From NCBI GenBank assembly GCA_921293015.1, contig OV121081.1, forward strand, positions 73,363,022-73,427,021: a stretch of 64,000 nucleotides of DNA, given 5' to 3'. Position 1 is the first letter of the stretch, and the number at the start of each line of letters is the position of its first letter. Origin of the DNA: Phorcus lineatus (Eukaryota > Mollusca > Gastropoda > Trochida > Trochidae). This document shows, in pieces, positions 62,735 to 64,000 of this stretch. The position numbers were made by a program, and so were the translations under genes. A model generated the notes under the pieces. That model saw nothing but the letters and a program-made list of their open reading frames with translations. It made no database searches and was not told the origin of the DNA.

Positions 62735-62815
62735 ACATAATTTACATACATACATACATACATAAAAATACTTACATAGCGCTAAAACCCTAAAACTGCC
62801 CTGAAGCGCTGTAAT
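62735..62815 (-). mobile_element. 3' tip of a LINE or SINE with (TATG)n tail
   Basis: On the minus strand this reads AGCGCTATGTAAGTATTTTT followed by a TATG run (the CATA repeat at 62735-62764). AGCGCTATGTAA is the same 3'-terminal word as in the LINE at 14765-14776 (AGCGCTATGTAAATAG). Only about 80 bp are recognisable, so it may be a heavily truncated LINE or a SINE that uses that LINE's tail. Confidence 0.5.
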
Positions 62816-62889
62816 GAACACATGAAAGAGTCATCTAGTCAATCAGAAATGTACAAAGTATAAACAAACTCATTATTATCTATGGTTTT

Positions 62890-62955
62890 TCATTCACATA
62901 ATTTGGAAAAGTGGTCAGCGCTAAATGACAAACATTATTAAGGATGTTCGCTCCT
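62890..62955 (+). repeat. Dispersed block G, copy 3 (short)
   Basis: It shares ACATAATTTGG and the CAGCGCTAAATGACAAAC stretch with copy 2 at 49160. Similarity fades after about 65 bp, where a different tandem repeat begins. Confidence 0.45.
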
Positions 62956-62959
62956 CAAA

Positions 62960-63370
62960 TTTAAAGTATTAAACTTTTTTTCTAACTTGTATTTTTCAAA
63001 AGTTAAGTGTATTTGCTTGAAATATGAACCCAAAAAAAATAGGGGTTAGTGTGGGTTTTTTCGAAATATTCTAAGACAAAGATCCCTTTGTGAGTCACAG
63101 TTTTAACATGGGAGTCTATGGAGAAATCTTGACCTTTTTTGAGAAATCTTAAATTTTAATTATTTCCTGTATTAAACTTTTTTAGATATGAAAATATGTT
63201 AAAGTTAACATAATTTTCGTCCAGAAAAAGGTAAAAAATATATATGGTAGTGTGGGTTTTTAGCCACTACGGCGCAACATGTATTGAAACATTTCAATTA
63301 AATAAACAATAATTCAAGCTATTTTTGTACTAAAAACATGCTTTCCTCCACTCATTTTCTAAAAATCTAC
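62960..63370. repeat. Two diverged tandem units of about 200 bp
   Basis: TATTAAACTTTTTT, AAAGTTAA and AGTGTGGGTTTTT recur in that order about 201-203 bp apart (first unit from about 62967, second from about 63170). The linker holds ATGGGAGTCTATGGAGAAA, a string often met in dispersed repeats of aquatic animals. It may be the edge of a longer satellite or element. Confidence 0.55.
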
Positions 63371-64000
63371 CTGAATGCATACATACAAATCATATTCATT
63401 CAACAACATCTACTTGCTAAGATAAACAGTAAATAAAACTGGCTCAAATGATAGTAACAATTGAAAATTGATGAGTCAGCAAAATTATGAATTAATTCAA
63501 AATACATCAGACACGTTTTTTCCCTTTAAACACACCATATGTCTTTGATTTATAATAAATCAACATGAAGAAAATACAAAACAGTAGAAATAACACAAAA
63601 ATACAATTTATTTCTTTTCTCACACTACATTTCAAAAGGTACAGAAAATCAAAAAAATCATAAAGGGAAGCAACTTGTCAACTTGAAGCGCACATAAAAT
63701 ACCTAGAGAAATGTGTCTTGTCAGGTACAAAAAATATTAATTTAACTCAACCAGAAACTATAAATCCTTGGTTATTGTATGTTGTCCAACAAGGAATGTA
63801 TCAAGTCATTATTCTCCAAATGAGATTCACAGACACACTGGGAAATCATAAGTTTGTATGATCTGTATGTCACAGCATCCATTAGAACGGTTTATCCTCT
63901 ACTCTGCATCGGATGAAACTACACATCTACCTGAAAAGATGAATAAGTTTGTTACACTCATTAGAATTGATTCCTTTTCATTTCATAATGGCAAACAGCC
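63371..64000. other. AT-rich right end, no gene seen
   Basis: No coding frame or recognised repeat; the sequence runs off the window. Confidence 0.5.

Noticed and set aside
1-64000. CRISPR arrays, operons, ribosome-binding sites, or prokaryotic or viral genomes.
   Set aside because: There are no regularly spaced repeats with unique spacers. The content of LINEs, MITEs and microsatellites is that of an animal nuclear genome.

Overview
The window is AT-rich animal DNA with no gene I can support from start to stop. The open frames are short (60 to 177 codons) and nearly all look like chance frames or pieces of transposable elements. The best clue to the organism is a 60-bp insertion at about 14.09-14.15 kb. 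It ends in GGCGTTAAACAATAA followed by an ACTC repeat, a form I associate with very common short repeats of marine gastropods, especially abalone-like vetigastropods. L2/CR1-like LINE, Tc1-like and DIRS-like remnants fit a mollusc. Genus is inference only. The window could be an intergenic region or one very large intron.

The main structure is old segmental duplication, read by eye as ordered, same-orientation homologous blocks. Series I has three copies: unit 1 (about 4.06-12.57 kb), unit 2 (about 14.80-24.99 kb) and a shorter unit 3 (about 25.87-28.73 kb). Series II has two copies: unit A (about 38.93-47.35 kb) and unit B (about 52.53-62.24 kb). Blocks near 26.0 and 43.7 kb join the two series. 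Another block recurs at about 30.1, 49.2 and 62.9 kb. One block of about 450 bp is inverted between units A and B.

Mobile elements have landed in these units at different times, and a paralogous copy often serves as the empty site. From left to right they are: a 1.15-kb element with inverted ends and repeated CCAGTACTGG palindromes (6.86-8.01 kb); an unnamed 0.5-kb repeat (9.02 and 62.24 kb); a 5'-truncated LINE (12.64-14.80 kb) carrying a nested SINE-like insertion; three members of an inverted-repeat family (15.4, 40.9 and 45.6 kb); a TA-flanked MITE (16.52-17.06 kb); a second LINE tail (20.68-21.38 kb); a Tc1-like remnant (31.8-32.4 kb); and a broken DIRS-type fossil (54.68-55.20 kb).

The most unexpected signal is near 6.5 kb: clustered heat-shock elements, a TATA box 10 bp downstream, a start codon, nine codons and a textbook splice donor. 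It looks like an orphan heat-inducible first exon. I could not find a matching second exon. All block boundaries and homology calls are visual and have not been computed.
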